From NCBI GenBank assembly GCA_016800925.1, contig JABCPU010000005.1:62001-126000 (forward strand): DNA of 64,000 bases. Reading direction: 5' to 3'. The stretch's first letter is position 1. Each line of letters opens with the position of its first letter. Source of the DNA: Suillus spraguei (lineage: Eukaryota > Basidiomycota > Agaricomycetes > Boletales > Suillaceae). Shown here piece by piece: positions 1 through 10,782 of this stretch. The translations under genes and the position numbers were made by a program. Below the pieces are notes generated by a model. That model searched no databases, was not told the DNA's origin, and was given only the letters and a program-made list of their open reading frames with translations.

Positions 1-712
1 GGATTAAAAAAGAATAAGACTAACAGCAAGATCATCCGCCCATCCATCCAACTTCTGCTCGATCTGGTCATGCTCTTGTGCGCTGACCACACCGGGTGGG
101 GTATACAACTTCGTATTCCAAGCATCCGCATCCACGTTCATGTTCGGAGTGGTTTTAAGGACGGCTCGATTTATGACTGCACACCAGATTGGAACGGTTT
201 TAGAGAGCGCGTCTGGCATGCGTTTGCCTGCTCTCGTAGAATCCACCAAGAGCAGTCTGAGGCCCACACGTTATACAGTTTGATATCGTTGATGTGAGTG
301 GCGCACGAACCCTGCGTGGGCACAAATCAAAGGCAATACGTGTAAATTAGGCCTTCGAAGATTGAAGCTCCAGTTTCCGGTGTGTCCATCAGTGGACTTG
401 AAATATGCGCGTTCATTTGATGCCTACACTGGCTTTGAGATTCGTGAGCTACAATATGGATCGAGAGCAGACTTACGGTGTCAGGGTCTGTGTACCATGC
501 TCCGCATCGCATATTGGCTGGTGGATGCGTGAGGCGATCAGGGTAATCGATGGTCAGTGTCACTCACGGATGAGGGGAAGTCTGGGGTAAGAGCGATAGA
601 CTTGGTTTACAAAAGTGGCATCCTCTGCAATGGAGTGGATTCGGTTGTAGATATCTTGAGATTCCTTTCTCAGCTCGCTGAAGGCTAGTGATGCCTCGTC
701 CTTGTGGCCCAT
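1..712 (-). CDS. RIT1: tRNA A64-2'-O-ribosylphosphate transferase (partial)
   Basis: This enzyme family adds a phosphoribosyl group to A64 of the initiator tRNA-Met so that elongation factors ignore it. Four exons can be joined: 568-712, 477-517, 311-423 and about 25-256, with donors and acceptors in matching phase. The translation shows the family's landmarks in order: an N-terminal ESQDIYNRIHSIAED stretch, NMRCGAWY, YFKSTDGHTGNWSFNLRR, LLLVDSTRAGKRMPDALSKT and VPIWCAVINRA, then TPPGVVSAQEHDQIE. The chosen ATG (710-712) precedes the first conserved helix by about ten residues. An apparent stop at 4-6 is probably intronic, because a good donor (gttagt) sits at 19-24, so the C-terminal third lies outside the window. 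Family identity is recognised from the motifs; the splice model is my own reading. Confidence 0.9.
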
Positions 713-779
713 GAATATGTTTAGGTGACAAGAGGTGATAAAGCGCTGATTTGAATATTACTCGCTTTCCATCCGGACA

Positions 780-1330
780 TCGTGCGTAAACAAAATCTTA
801 CCCCATTTGGTCAAGGCTATAATATCACTATAGTGATTGTGTTCAACCGTTACCAAGAACTCCCTTACGTTAACACTGAGATCTCGGACAGTACTGTGAC
901 AGCATCTGCTCTCTTCCTCGGTTGTCGAACACTTTTTACAACATCTGTAAGATATCTGTGTTATGATTGCGTCGAAATTGTGCATAGTTTTGAAAACCAA
1001 GGAATATAGATGGGCTACCAATTGACATAGCCGCGCGCATATCGTAGAAGAAGCGTGCAAACCGCTGAACGCGCAAATAATGTGTGGATTAACTGACCTT
1101 TTTGTTGTCTTCATATGGTTGAACAGGGTCATATCAGATTCATCACGAGACAATCCCTCCAATCCCCGCTTGACAGCCGCACCTGTCGGGACACTGATCA
1201 CCTACTAGTAGTAAGGTTCATCTCCACGATAGGCTAAGGCTGATGTGCATACACATCTACTAGTGCTCTCGTCTCCACTGTCTCTCACACAGTCCATCGC
1301 CGGTCTTACACGCGATGGCGCGGAGTCCAT
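780..1330 (-). CDS. possible spliced small gene, unrecognised
   Basis: The antisense strand holds protein-like pieces between plausible splice sites. A start at 1328-1330 (MDSAPSR) can splice to VISVPTGAAVKRGLEGLSRD and on to a stretch ending FNHMKTTKR. Further down come RFARFFYDMRAAMSI and DVVKSVRQPRKRADAV, which join in phase across a roughly 70-nt intron. The join between the first and second group would need an intron of only about 30-33 nt in an awkward phase, so the model is incomplete. I do not recognise the family. It lies just upstream of RIT1 on the same strand. It could also be a decayed gene. Confidence 0.25.
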
Positions 1331-1625
1331 GTCGTAAAGTCATTCACCGCCCAATTTCCTCACATCTTCCTGATGATCTTCTGCTCAGCGGTAGGATTCC
1401 TAGGAAGGACATTTGATGTACTTCTATTTTGCGGAACTAGGTAGGTTTTCTTAGTAAGTATGCATCCTTCGGCTCCTTTGAAATATTAATACACGTGCAT
1501 GACAGCCCCCTACCAAGCTAATATCTTGAACGTATCATCCTCAAATGAAGTTTCATCTTATGAACTACTTGATCAACTTTGAAGACCCGCTTAGGATTCC
1601 GTGAGCTTGGTAGGAAATACCCTCT

Positions 1626-1880
1626 TTACAACCGCAAACTTAATTTCCATGATTGGTCTGGATCTACGAGTCGCCAAAGCCCTTGACCCACCATGATCAC
1701 AAAACTCAAAGCATTGTTCAAGCCACGCTCCGGTAGTTCAGCGACTACAAGTTTCCTATTTTTTCCATGCACCAAACGGACATTACTGAATGTCTTGCAA
1801 GGAATTTTCTGAATCGTCACTGTTACTAGCTTGCCCCCAGTGAGTTCAATGAATTGGACGGATCCGGACGGAGCCGCCAT
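1626..1880 (-). CDS. small hypothetical ORF
   Basis: An uninterrupted 84-codon reading frame beginning MAAPSGSVQFIELTGGKLV and ending in a basic, leucine-rich tail. Residue use is balanced, with alternating hydrophobic strand-like segments rather than low complexity, which is why it is listed. There is no signal peptide or membrane span, no family match from memory, and no supporting promoter or splice evidence. It could be a single exon of a longer gene or a chance ORF. Confidence 0.2.
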   Translation of the reverse strand: MAAPSGSVQFIELTGGKLVTVTIQKIPCKTFSNVRLVHGKNRKLVVAELPERGLNNALSFVIMVGQGLWRLVDPDQSWKLSLRL

Positions 1881-2926
1881 TGCGAAGCTGACCATTTTAT
1901 GAATTACGATAACTGATAAGCTGCACGACAGCCAGTGACCAACGCCATCCTACACCGGATCACGACCCAATCACCCAAAATTATCTTCAAACCGTGAGTC
2001 CAAACCTTACCTCTGATGGTTCCGGCGTGTTTACAGATACGATACCCTTCCTACGGATGCAGTAAGGTGCATGCCCACCCGCCTCATGACGCAATTAAAT
2101 CACTATATCCACTTGCCGGAAAAAATTCACCATGAATGCGTTCAAAATACCATGTGGATACCATAGCATTCCCTCTGTATATTCCACACAAAATTGCAGG
2201 TTATTGTGCGTTCTACTGAAGCACGACAGAAAATGATATCGGTACGGCGCCTTCCCACCGATGTGGCCGTACAACTCACGCCGTGTACAGCGCTTGTCAG
2301 GGATCTGCCACCAGTAACCATTTGCACACGCAAACGAACCTCCCTTGATTATTACGGAAAGGCGACGCCATTCATTTGCCACTCATGTTCAATTTTTTGT
2401 GATGCGATGCCACAAATATACAACCTGGTATAGCGAATTAAAACCGCCGCACTGGTGGCGTTGTTCCGTTTGTTCCACTCCGTCGCCACTCGTGATACTT
2501 GGATTCAGCTGGACCCATAAGGTTCGGCATTCGCATTTGGCTTTCCTTCTTTCCTCCGCACATCTGACCTGCCTGCGTGTAGACAACGTCACCCGGTCAT
2601 CCAGAAATAGGCTAGATCGGCGCTTTCTTGGCTGACCTTGCCAGCCGCAACCGCCGTTGCCACCCTTGGAGAAGTATGTGGGCTATCGGAAAGCACAGTA
2701 CGTTGTGCCGCAACCCTTTCACCTCTTTAATTAATATCACCAAGCCAACATTCTAGCATCGGATATGAGGAGGTCAACGAACTTTCCTCGATGAATTCAA
2801 TCTCATTGATAGGGTCATTGAACTTCTACTTTGATATGAACGGGTGGGTGGCCATTGAATCAGATTGGCTTTGCTTTATATCGCCCGTTCGAAGCCGCTC
2901 TAGCCTCCACCAGATACCGTTGTGAC

Positions 2927-2933
2927 TATAAAA
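2927..2933 (+). promoter_or_regulatory. TATA box of the zinc-finger gene
   Basis: TATAAAA lies 83 bp before the ATG at 3016, a usual distance for a fungal TATA promoter with a short 5' leader. Confidence 0.5.
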
Positions 2934-3015
2934 GCAAGCAATCGCAAGCACCGGTAGCCACCCACAAAGTTTCCTCGTTGACCACTGTCTATTCTACCTT
3001 CTACCACAAGAGCAC

Positions 3016-3423
3016 ATGTCTGCCATTTTACCTGTCAGTCCTAGCCGATCGTCATACTGGTTCTCTGACAGCTGACGCATATCATAGACCCCACACAATG
3101 ATCCCACCGCAGCTGCCAACTTTTATGACCACATCATTTGTTTGTGGGACAGTGGCTTTGGGATACCATGTGGCGCATATATTAATGTGGCGGACCTTTC
3201 AAAACATTTGGGGACGCACGGGGTGAATGGGCCGGCAAAATCGGTCATACCCTGCGCGTGGGGCAACTGCGAAAGAGGCCCCATGAAACGGGAGAGCGTT
3301 GTTCGACATGTCGAAGAGGTGCACTTGCAGGTGAAATACTTCTGCGACCAGTGCGGCGCTTCTTTCTCGCGCAGATCTACGTGCAACGCTCATGTCTTTA
3401 AATCACATCCACCTGCATTCTAG
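3016..3423 (+). CDS. small C2H2 zinc-finger protein
   Basis: Two exons: 3016-3033 (MSAILP) and 3088-3423, joined over a 54-nt intron with a CTGAC branch site. The product has about 117 residues. Two C2H2 fingers are visible in the C-terminal half. The first has C-x4-C-x12-H-x4-H spacing (CAWGNC...RHVEEVH) and the second C-x2-C-x12-H-x4-H (CDQCGASF...NAHVFKSH). A degenerate upstream finger (C-x9-C-x10-H-x3-H) begins at CLWDSGFG. The role is presumably DNA binding in the nucleus. Small proteins of this layout are frequent, expanded and poorly conserved in Agaricomycetes. The start was chosen because the second exon has an in-frame stop just before its acceptor and the upstream ATG splices in phase. 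Target genes are unknown. Confidence 0.75.
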
Positions 3424-4722
3424 TAGGACATTCTTATGTCTGGGTGTATATATTTTGCTGGACTTTTCCGAACTGTTTGTGATGAACATTTTTCTTGTAC
3501 GTTAGTATGCCACCCTCGTTCTGTATATATGTACATTATCGCACTCGGTCGCCTAATTAATCTTGGATAAAGTACTATAGAATTCCCAACTTAGATCGAT
3601 TTGGATGGATTTCATTGGAGGGCCAGTTAAGGTGGTAAAGCTAAAGTTGTGAATGGCCTTTATTCTTTTGTTCCAGGTACCCGTACTTGATGTCGAGAAA
3701 CCCTTTTACTAACACACGGGCTGCGTGTTAGACCGATTTCCTGACATTCTCAAGCTGTTAATATGAGATACCGCAGTGCTCACGATACTTACCGTACACA
3801 ATAGCCAAGATTGCCGCCTCGTTACCTCTATCGCGACCGGTCAGTATACATGACTTGTATTATAAGTGAGTCGTAATCGCTTATGAATGAGTCTGTTACT
3901 ATAACGAGAACAATTTAGTGATATCACGACAGATAGCAGGAACGGCAGACTCGCCCCCTCCGAGCCTATCAGGGCATTTGCGAATTCGTCGTTGGGGTAC
4001 ACGGATGGGTACCCTCGGACCCCTCTTTCCTAGTTAGCCTACATAACATTTCACCCTATATGGATAGACCTAGACTCCTCAATTCCCGAGGACCGCATCC
4101 TCGGAAAGCACCACATCAAATGCTCAACCTTTGCCTATCTGAGAAGTGGTCGATCCCCCGCAGATAGCATGCTCACACGAGATGCCGGTAAGCTGTAAAA
4201 TACTAATGGAAAATCCGTGCCGAGAGTTGAGGCGCAGCGAGTTTCTGTTTTAACTCTGGCGCCGATCCCCTCTTTGACTCCACTCCGATAAGGATCCAAA
4301 GGTGAGAAAGAAAAAAATTGTTGTTTAATCAACTTTAATACCTTTCCCATGTACCTTAAACATGACCGATAATCGGTCATCATAGCTGGCGCTGCAACCC
4401 CACGATGAATTTAGCGAGCGCCAGCTTGAAGGTTATGATCGAGATAACTGGTGTTCAGTGCAAAGTCCAGGATACGGTCTTCTATGAAATAAATGGCTAT
4501 GACTCTGCCAGGAATCCATCTACTGATAGATCAGAATTTGAAGTTTCGAAATAGCGAAGTCGTCTCGTGAGATGCTTCACCAACAAGCTCATCCATTATT
4601 TTGTTGGTCTTGTAACGTTCTCGCCTACTCTTGAAGACCACGTATTTGTGTCTGTGTGAGGTACAGCACTTCTATCACGTAGCTCTATTACAATTTGAGG
4701 TATTGTTTGAGACGCCAGTGCA
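3424..4722. other. intergenic region without recognisable gene
   Basis: About 1.3 kb with only short frames. The longest is an 82-codon antisense ORF (4135-4383) of unremarkable composition. No repeat or RNA gene recognised. Confidence 0.4.
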
Positions 4723-5920
4723 TCAATCATCGGGGGCAGGCTGAAAAACAGTTCTCGGTTCCGGAGAAGGAATCACTCCAAGAGGATCAACCAAGTAATT
4801 GCGGAAGAACTCTCTCCAGTTAGCTTTCGAAGGCACAAAATGACCTATCTAGGTGTCAGAAACGAGTTCCATCACATGGTGGAAGCTGACCTCCATCGTG
4901 TTCCTCTAATCTCTTGTTCTGTGAGAGATCAAGGAGACCCTTCGAGCGCTCCTCGATGACAATGACATCATTTTTCCCGAGAACATGCAGGGTGGGTGTA
5001 GAATACGATGTCCCAAAAGCTTCTGCGCTGAGAGACCCGGGTGCCTTGAAGCCTGAGACGGCTACACAGAATTTGCTAACTCAAGGCTGAGCACTTGCAT
5101 CTCTCTGGTAAGACGTTACGCACAAAGGCGGGTGAGGAGCCTCTCCATCGACGAGAAAAGGAGGGTATGAATGAGGCCGCTCTAGCTGAAGAAGGATGAA
5201 GCCTTAAGAGTCAACCGGTCCGATTACATTGCGGATATACACACGAGAGCGGCAAGCAGAGCAGCCATAGCTGCTCCTTGACTTTAGTTTCACCGATAAG
5301 CCAAACGGCATTAAAGAGGGCCAGCCAAAGATTACCTGAAGCCAAACACACCCTATAATCAATTCAGCTCAGCTCAATGTGTGATGTGCACCAGACATGC
5401 TCACATCATATCGATCACGCTGAAGAATATCTTTCAAAAGGAGTATAGAGTCTTCCAACCCATGAGCGATTGTTTTCTCCGGGTTAGTCTTCCACCAAGC
5501 TCGGGGCGTAGTCGAAGGATCGGAGGATGTCATATTCGCCTCGGAAGCTCCGAGAGCTGCCAATGACGAGGCGCCGTTGAGGTCAACAGGAAGTAATACC
5601 ATAGGTCCGTCAACGAATACTATGTCAGCCTGTTAAGCAGCACATCGGCATGATTGCGTAGATTCCAACGTACCCATTTCAATGCTTTTTCCCATCGATT
5701 TCCTTAAGGCCCCAAGCTGTGATGAATGAGCTTGCATGGCGATCGGGTACCAAAACACGAAGATACTTACACGTTTACTGAATATACTAGCATTCTGCGA
5801 GTGTCTGAAGAAGTGAATCAGTCATCCACACATGCTACTGCCAGTGGTAATTCGTGAACTCCGAGTTAGACAAGTTGGTACTTGCCCATGTAGCATTAAC
5901 ACCTTCGTTGGAGCAGCCAT
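4723..5920 (-). CDS. FSH1-family serine hydrolase
   Basis: Nine exons give 249 residues, the usual size for the FSH1 (FSH/OVCA2) alpha/beta hydrolases: 5886-5920, 5771-5804, 5674-5716, 5405-5619, 5336-5352, 5245-5281, 5124-5185, 4891-5075 and 4723-4844. Motifs in order: MLHGHSQNASIFSKR (oxyanion strand), VFVDGP, SSDPSTTPRAWW, the nucleophile elbow GFSQGAAMAALLAAL, PHPPFKFCVAVSGFKAPG, TPTLHVLGKNDVIV with the acid Asp, and GGHFVPSKANWR with the catalytic His. Ser, Asp and His are therefore all present. Intron 1 appears to start with GC (5884-5885, gcaagt) rather than GT, since only this join keeps the LHGHSQNA motif. The substrate is not known; relatives are cytosolic esterases or thioesterases. 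All nine joins are in phase, so the gene looks intact. Confidence 0.9.
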
Positions 5921-6238
5921 TACTTTCGGCTCGCCTCTACTTTTCCCTAGTCAGATCCGTAGGCTGTAATTATAGGATGATAGTCGTTCCGTCTGCGTTA
6001 CAAGGCTTGCCTGCAGCTCTTGAACGTTCGGGCTCAGGTGTGCGTAAGTCACGTTCGTCTTTCGCCCGATGACCCGAATACGAGCCGGGCCGGTCAAAGC
6101 CAACGGTTCCCAGCCGTCTACTACTCGTAAACCAAGTCAGAACTCACACCCTTCATTCAGCCAGAACACAATGTACACCCTTAAGTAAGACCTCTGTATC
6201 TGCAATAAATCCCCCCGGATGTACTGCCTCTTCTTAAT
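5921..6238. other. intergenic, FSH1 promoter and SFC1 3' side
   Basis: 318 bp between two antisense genes, holding the upstream region of the FSH1-type gene and the 3' flank of SFC1. Nothing further seen. Confidence 0.4.
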
Positions 6239-7459
6239 TCACTCCGAGTACCGATCTTGCGACGGTGAAACATTCATCGTCTCGATGATCCCTCTCACTT
6301 TTTCATACACAGCAAACACAATTGCTTGTCCAGGAGCCACTCGCAGAACTCTCGGTGTAATCCCTTTGTAGAATGACCGTACGCCTTCCCGTTTCCACAT
6401 ATCCTTTGCAATCGCTGCAATCCGCTCAAACGCCGTGGTTCCTGGTTCATACGTGGCCTTTTGCAAGCCTATCGGTGTCATAAATTACTTGGCTGTAGAC
6501 AATCCCTGTAAGAGGCACTTACGGGTTTTAATCGTGTCTATCGGAGCGTTCGAGAAGGGTCCCATGGCGCCTGATATAAGTCCAATGACCATGTGTTGGT
6601 ATGAAGGTAAGTCCTTCAAATCCGGCTGGTATGAATGTGCCAATTTCTTAAGTTCCTGATACGCAGTGAAGTTCGCGCCTATAATCAGCCATAAGCCTCG
6701 CATCAATGACAGAACTCATCAATCTGACCTTGATTGGTAGCTTGTCGTAAAGCGGTGAGCGAGACTCCTCTGTAAAGGGCCGAGAAACCTTCTTCACGTA
6801 TGATCGTGTAGACCGCATGACCTGCATTTCGATATCTCGGAGCTTCCAGCGGATCAGCAAGCGAGTGTTGTTGCGCCTGCAAACGAATCTTCACCACTTC
6901 CATTGGACAGACGACCGCGACCGCCTCGGTCGTTCCAGCAGCGAGCCCAGCTAAGCCGAGAAGTCAACTTAACTTCCATCATCACGCAATAGCTTTGAAT
7001 AAATTACCTATGAAGATATTCCCCACCCTGGTGTTCCCTGTAGATTTATCCGCCAACCATCCCTTGTAGGTCTCAAAGCTAGCAAATCGAATGGCCATCT
7101 TTGGGACTATTCCGGAGAGAACAGCGCCGAGGCCCTTGTACAATGCCAATGGCGTCTCACGTCTAACAATCATAAGACCTGTCGCCAAAAATCCGCGTGG
7201 CTTTGTCTGGCGGGGAGTTAGACGATGAACGCCGCACAACGTTGCTTGTGACATACCCCAGGGGCCATCCCGGATTTGGAGAGTTGCATCCGCACCTTTA
7301 TGGTGTCGAGTGGTTGGCAGCAGATCTGATGCCCTTGATCGTTACATGGAGTGCACGACACTGAATATGTGCACTTACTGCCTCCATCGCGCCAGCGATC
7401 CCTCCAGCGGTGATATGTGTAGCGAAGCCTACTGGCTTCTTGTCCCCATTTCTTGACAT
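6239..7459 (-). CDS. SFC1: mitochondrial succinate/fumarate carrier
   Basis: A member of the mitochondrial carrier family (three repeats, six membrane helices) that exchanges succinate for fumarate across the inner membrane. It feeds glyoxylate-cycle succinate to the mitochondrion. The three carrier signatures are visible: QPLDTIKVRMQ in repeat 1, CPMEVVKIRLQAQ in repeat 2 and NAPIDTIKTRLQ in repeat 3. Sfc1-specific stretches include YRGVSLTALRQATNQGANFTAYQELKK, GLISGAMGPFSNAP and YKGITPRVLRVAPGQAIVFAVYE, which separate it from citrate and oxoglutarate carriers. Exon 1 is 7379-7459 (MSRNGDKKPVGF...). Further introns fall after KSGMAPG, after GNIFI, after RQATNQ and within TIKTR; all join in phase. 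Intact. Confidence 0.9.
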
Positions 7460-8023
7460 GATTCTAGATGATCGGGGCGTCTGGAGGGTTGGTTAGGGTA
7501 TACGCTAGATACCAACAGATAAAAAATAGACAAAATAAAAGCGAGGGCCGTCCGTCCTCACATGCGGCCGATGAAATGTGCGGATTTTACATGTGAATAT
7601 TTGATTTTGGACCATTTCCGGACCTTCCCGCGTTAGCACCGACGCTAAGTAAGTACTTGACCATGGATCAATCGATCATCGATATGGTCACGAGCTATAA
7701 TTGCCCCGCTCTTTATCCACTCGACACTCTGCATCCAGGGTACATGCGTACACGCACCAGTCAAAATCCCGGGCGGCAAGCCGATGTCAATCATGATAGG
7801 GGTTCAAGTCGACAAAACAACCACGAGCTACCAAACCAGACGAGTGAAATCATGATGGTAGCTTCTTTGAAACAAACGGGAGTCTATTGTGGATCCGGGT
7901 CTGAAGCACATGCATAATGTATCCGATGGAGAACCATAAGAAGAAATACGATGAAATGAAATGCGACTACTAAGGTATTTAGGTAATCGTGGAGGTATAA
8001 GATCTAAGGGTGTATGATGAACG
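7460..8023. other. intergenic region
   Basis: About 560 bp with the SFC1 promoter side and the 3' flank of the next gene. The only long frame (7657-7917, 86 codons) is not protein-like. Nothing recognised. Confidence 0.4.
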
Positions 8024-9373
8024 TTAACTGTCTTTCGTGAATGCGTCGCCTTCAGTCGCTCGTACTTTCTCCGTGGTAGCAGGCGTGGGGCAACGATCTT
8101 CAGGCAAAGGCTTCGAATGTGACAAAGCCGACACAGGCGACGGACTAGTTTTCAGAGCTTCCTCGCCAGCTGGGGTCTCGTTTGATGCGTGAAGGGACTC
8201 GATATCATCATCGTCAATTGGGCAGAAAGGACCCTTAAACAGCTTATGCTGGGCGTATGCAAATGCAGGTCTGATCATGTCCCGTGTCAATATGTCAGGC
8301 TTACAATACACAAGATATAGGGCGACATACGTCAATGCGATGGAAAGTGCAATTATAACCAATGTGCTCGTGGGCGGAAAATACCCATTACTCGTTGTGT
8401 CCTGCGATCTGATTAAATCGTGATTGCTTTTGAACAATTCGAGTAGGTACACACCACGACGTGATAACGGTTTCTGTCAATCAAATATCTGAGACCCCGA
8501 CTCATCCCAGATTGCTGATTAACAGCCAAGTCGATCCCCAGGGCGCAAAAGAAAGTACCGATAGACGCCGATCCTATAAGCTATTTGATTCGATCAGGAC
8601 GCAGGGACACGATGAACGACGAAGCTAACGCTCACCAATCCAGCTCGCTGTTTCCAAATGACAAGTACTGCACTCGCGAGACCGCAGAGTGCAATGAGTA
8701 GCCAATTGACGAAGAATGCAGCAGGCTCGGGTACCAATAAAAGGCTACGTAATAGTACTATCCGTATCCCGATGGTGAGGCCACCCTGTATGCCTAACTG
8801 GAGGAGCCCTACCATGCGGCCCACTTCTAAAAGTCCGAAGAGAAAGCCCAAACAAAATAGTACAAGAACTAGAGCTGTCAAGGTAATGTCCGAAATACCG
8901 ACATTGTCTAACGTATTAACGAAAACAGACCACGCTGCAGACGAGTTAGGTAAATTTCCATACACATGAAACGTTGGTCGCTACTCACATGTGACGGCCA
9001 CAGAGAGGCCTATGGCTGCACCGGTACTGAGGCGCCAGCCCCGAAAGCCAGCCAGCATGAGCGGTATGCCAACGGTGAACGAGAATGCAATCCATAAGAT
9101 AGCAGGCAGTGAGAATCCACTACCGCTGCCATCGGTTGCGAGTCCTTGAGGAATTTCATTCCCGGTGAGTGGGCTGTAAACCACGACGGTCCCGTTTGTA
9201 TTGGTGACAATGACATTGGGATCTTGAAGACGTTGAAGTTGCTGAGTAGCTGGAGAGTGCGTAGTTTGAGCCATAGCTCCTTGTAACAGGCTGCTTGCGA
9301 GAGCGGCGAAGGTTAGGCATGGTACGAGTAGTCGCTCGCTGTGGCGATATTTGCAGCGCGTTGAAACCACCAT
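8024..9373 (-). CDS. TM7S3/TM198-like (DUF4203) membrane protein
   Basis: A secreted-entry membrane protein. The N-terminus has a hydrophobic signal segment ending near QGAMAQ, then a short Thr/Gln-rich lumenal part with an NTNGTVVVY stretch. After this come about seven hydrophobic helices, for example LPAILWIAFSFTVGIPLML, LTALVLVLFCLGFLFGLL and STLVIIALSIALTYVALYLVY. The C-terminal tail is long, hydrophilic and Ser/Pro/Glu-rich (DDDDIESLHASNETPAGEE), probably cytosolic. Exon 1 is 8989-9373; further introns lie near 8940-8990, 8580-8640 and 8400-8450. This layout matches the DUF4203 family, whose function in fungi is unknown. The ATG at 9371-9373 gives the signal peptide directly. Confidence 0.7.
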
Positions 9374-10071
9374 GGATTAGATCTCCTGCTTACACCAATG
9401 GCGAGAATTTAAAGGACTAATTATAATGTAGGACAAGTGCCTTAATGAGGAGGGCCTGAGCTAGAAGGCAAGCCAAGAGAATTCAAACGAGCGACAACTT
9501 ATAAAAAATGAGTGGGGATTAGGGTTTTGAGGCGCTTTCTTGAGACGAAGACGAGGGAACGAAGAAAAGACTGTTGGGGTTGTGCAGGGTTGTAGTAACT
9601 TCCTCACCCCGGTGCCCGAAATCAAGCTTCAAATGCTTAGTTATTAGACCGTGAAGTACTTACGTCAATTCGCTACCAGGCAATTATGTAATTGCTTAGG
9701 CTTTGTCGTGGTATCAAATTGGGGGACACCAGGAGATGAGATGTTGACAATTCTCGCCTTGCTCACGGCACACAAAGTCACGGATGCGCCAGGTCTGGCG
9801 CTACTCATGTATTATCGTCTTGTGGAATCTACGTGATAGGACTGGTCACGTGCATTAGAGGTTTGGTCACGTGCATCCAAAGTCTAGCCTGAGAGCTCAC
9901 GTCTGTTTTTTCCGCAATTCGGACTTTGGAGGAGTTACCATGATCTGTATTTGGCCGCCAGCATGTAAGAAAGCCTACGGCTTTGGCACTGGACGACGTG
10001 GACGTTCGTTGGAACAAGCTACCTTAGCCGTTTCAAGTCTCACATAATACACACTGCGGCTTTATGTCATA
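9374..10071. other. intergenic region with paired CACGTG sites
   Basis: About 700 bp upstream of the DUF4203 gene. Two identical 12-bp sites (9844-9855 and 9865-9876) are the only clear feature; see their own entry. Short frames are not protein-like. Confidence 0.4.
9844..9876. promoter_or_regulatory. two direct GGTCACGTGCAT sites, 21-bp spacing
   Basis: GGTCACGTGCAT occurs at 9844-9855 and again at 9865-9876, exactly 21 bp apart, which puts both on the same face of the helix (two turns). CACGTG is the core bound by bHLH factors such as the Cbf1/Pho4 type. The pair sits about 470-500 bp upstream of the DUF4203 start on the minus strand. Function is inferred from the core only. Confidence 0.4.
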
Positions 10072-10782
10072 CAGTAGACTTGCTCATAATGCATGTCGTA
10101 ACAATGCAAAAATCTCATAGTGCATGGACTTTTCAAGATCCCAACGATGTTCCATATGTAATTGTATGTATATTGCATTATGAAGTACGAAATTAATAGG
10201 GTGGGACATAATGTACTGCATACTTAAGGTATTGTTCAACTCAGTGTGTGGCATTGTTCCTTTGAACTACGTGCGAGCAATTACATACACAAAAATGTCC
10301 CTAAACTTGAAGCTTTTGGTCAATTACCAACTCTTTAGACCCTACTGAGGAGAGAGAGTGGGAGTTGCCCTGCATTTGAAGGTGGTGACAAAGCCATTGT
10401 AGATGAGGTCCGTCATGAAATTGCTGTTGCAAATGGCGAAATCATTAAGATTGGATTGATTCTGATGATGACAACAACAACAACGATTTGGCGGCTGGCA
10501 TCAGTCACATGGACAGATCTTCTCCATTTGTGCCAGCAAGATGCATGCAATACGGTGATTCACAGTTTTCACTTAACTTATCATCACAACTTCATGAATT
10601 TCGTGCTCAACTACAATGAGAAGAAATACTTACAAGACAGACCTACCTCTGTAGAACAAAGTTTCTCCATATAATTAGCAGGTAATTATGTCACACTTTT
10701 GGCGGAGGTCACATTATGTCACGAAAGTGTGACATATATGTCTCTCATAATGCGGTGGTCCCGACCGTATGGATTATGACTG
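10072..10782. mobile_element. short deleted pogo-like transposon relic
   Basis: A 0.7-kb relic related to the element at 61173-63593. The left end reads TA then CAGTAGACTTGCTCATAATGCAT, close to that element's terminal repeat; the right end (GGATTATGACTG then TA, ending 10782) is a weaker inverted match. Inside are the same leader sequence (about 10080-10295), the start codon region MSLNLK at 10295, and then, after a deletion of the DNA-binding part, the transposase tail up to 10674. The shared 25-bp stretch containing CACTTTTGGCGGAGGTCACA follows at about 10690. Homology to the larger copy is clear; the exact right border is uncertain. Confidence 0.65.
10295..10674 (+). pseudogene. transposase relic (N-terminus fused by deletion to C-terminal tail)
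   Basis: Starts with MSLNLK exactly like the ORF at 63347, then jumps into the region matching LLDPAEE of that protein. It continues out of frame into the Asp-rich block and the tail with ARCMQYGDSQFSLNLSSQL. Several frame changes and a stop near the start of the C-terminal part show decay. The intact family is a CENP-B/Tigger-like (pogo) transposase; both its HTH and its DDE domains are absent here. Confidence 0.6.

Larger units (their letters stand above)
1331..3015. other. mostly unassigned intergenic stretch
   Basis: No recognisable gene. One antisense ORF (1626-1880, 84 codons, starting MAAPSGSVQF) has a soluble-protein-like composition but matches nothing I know. A 66-codon basic, Cys-rich antisense frame lies at 2389-2592. 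A TATA box (TATAAAA, 2927-2933) near the right end belongs to the zinc-finger gene that follows. Confidence 0.3.
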
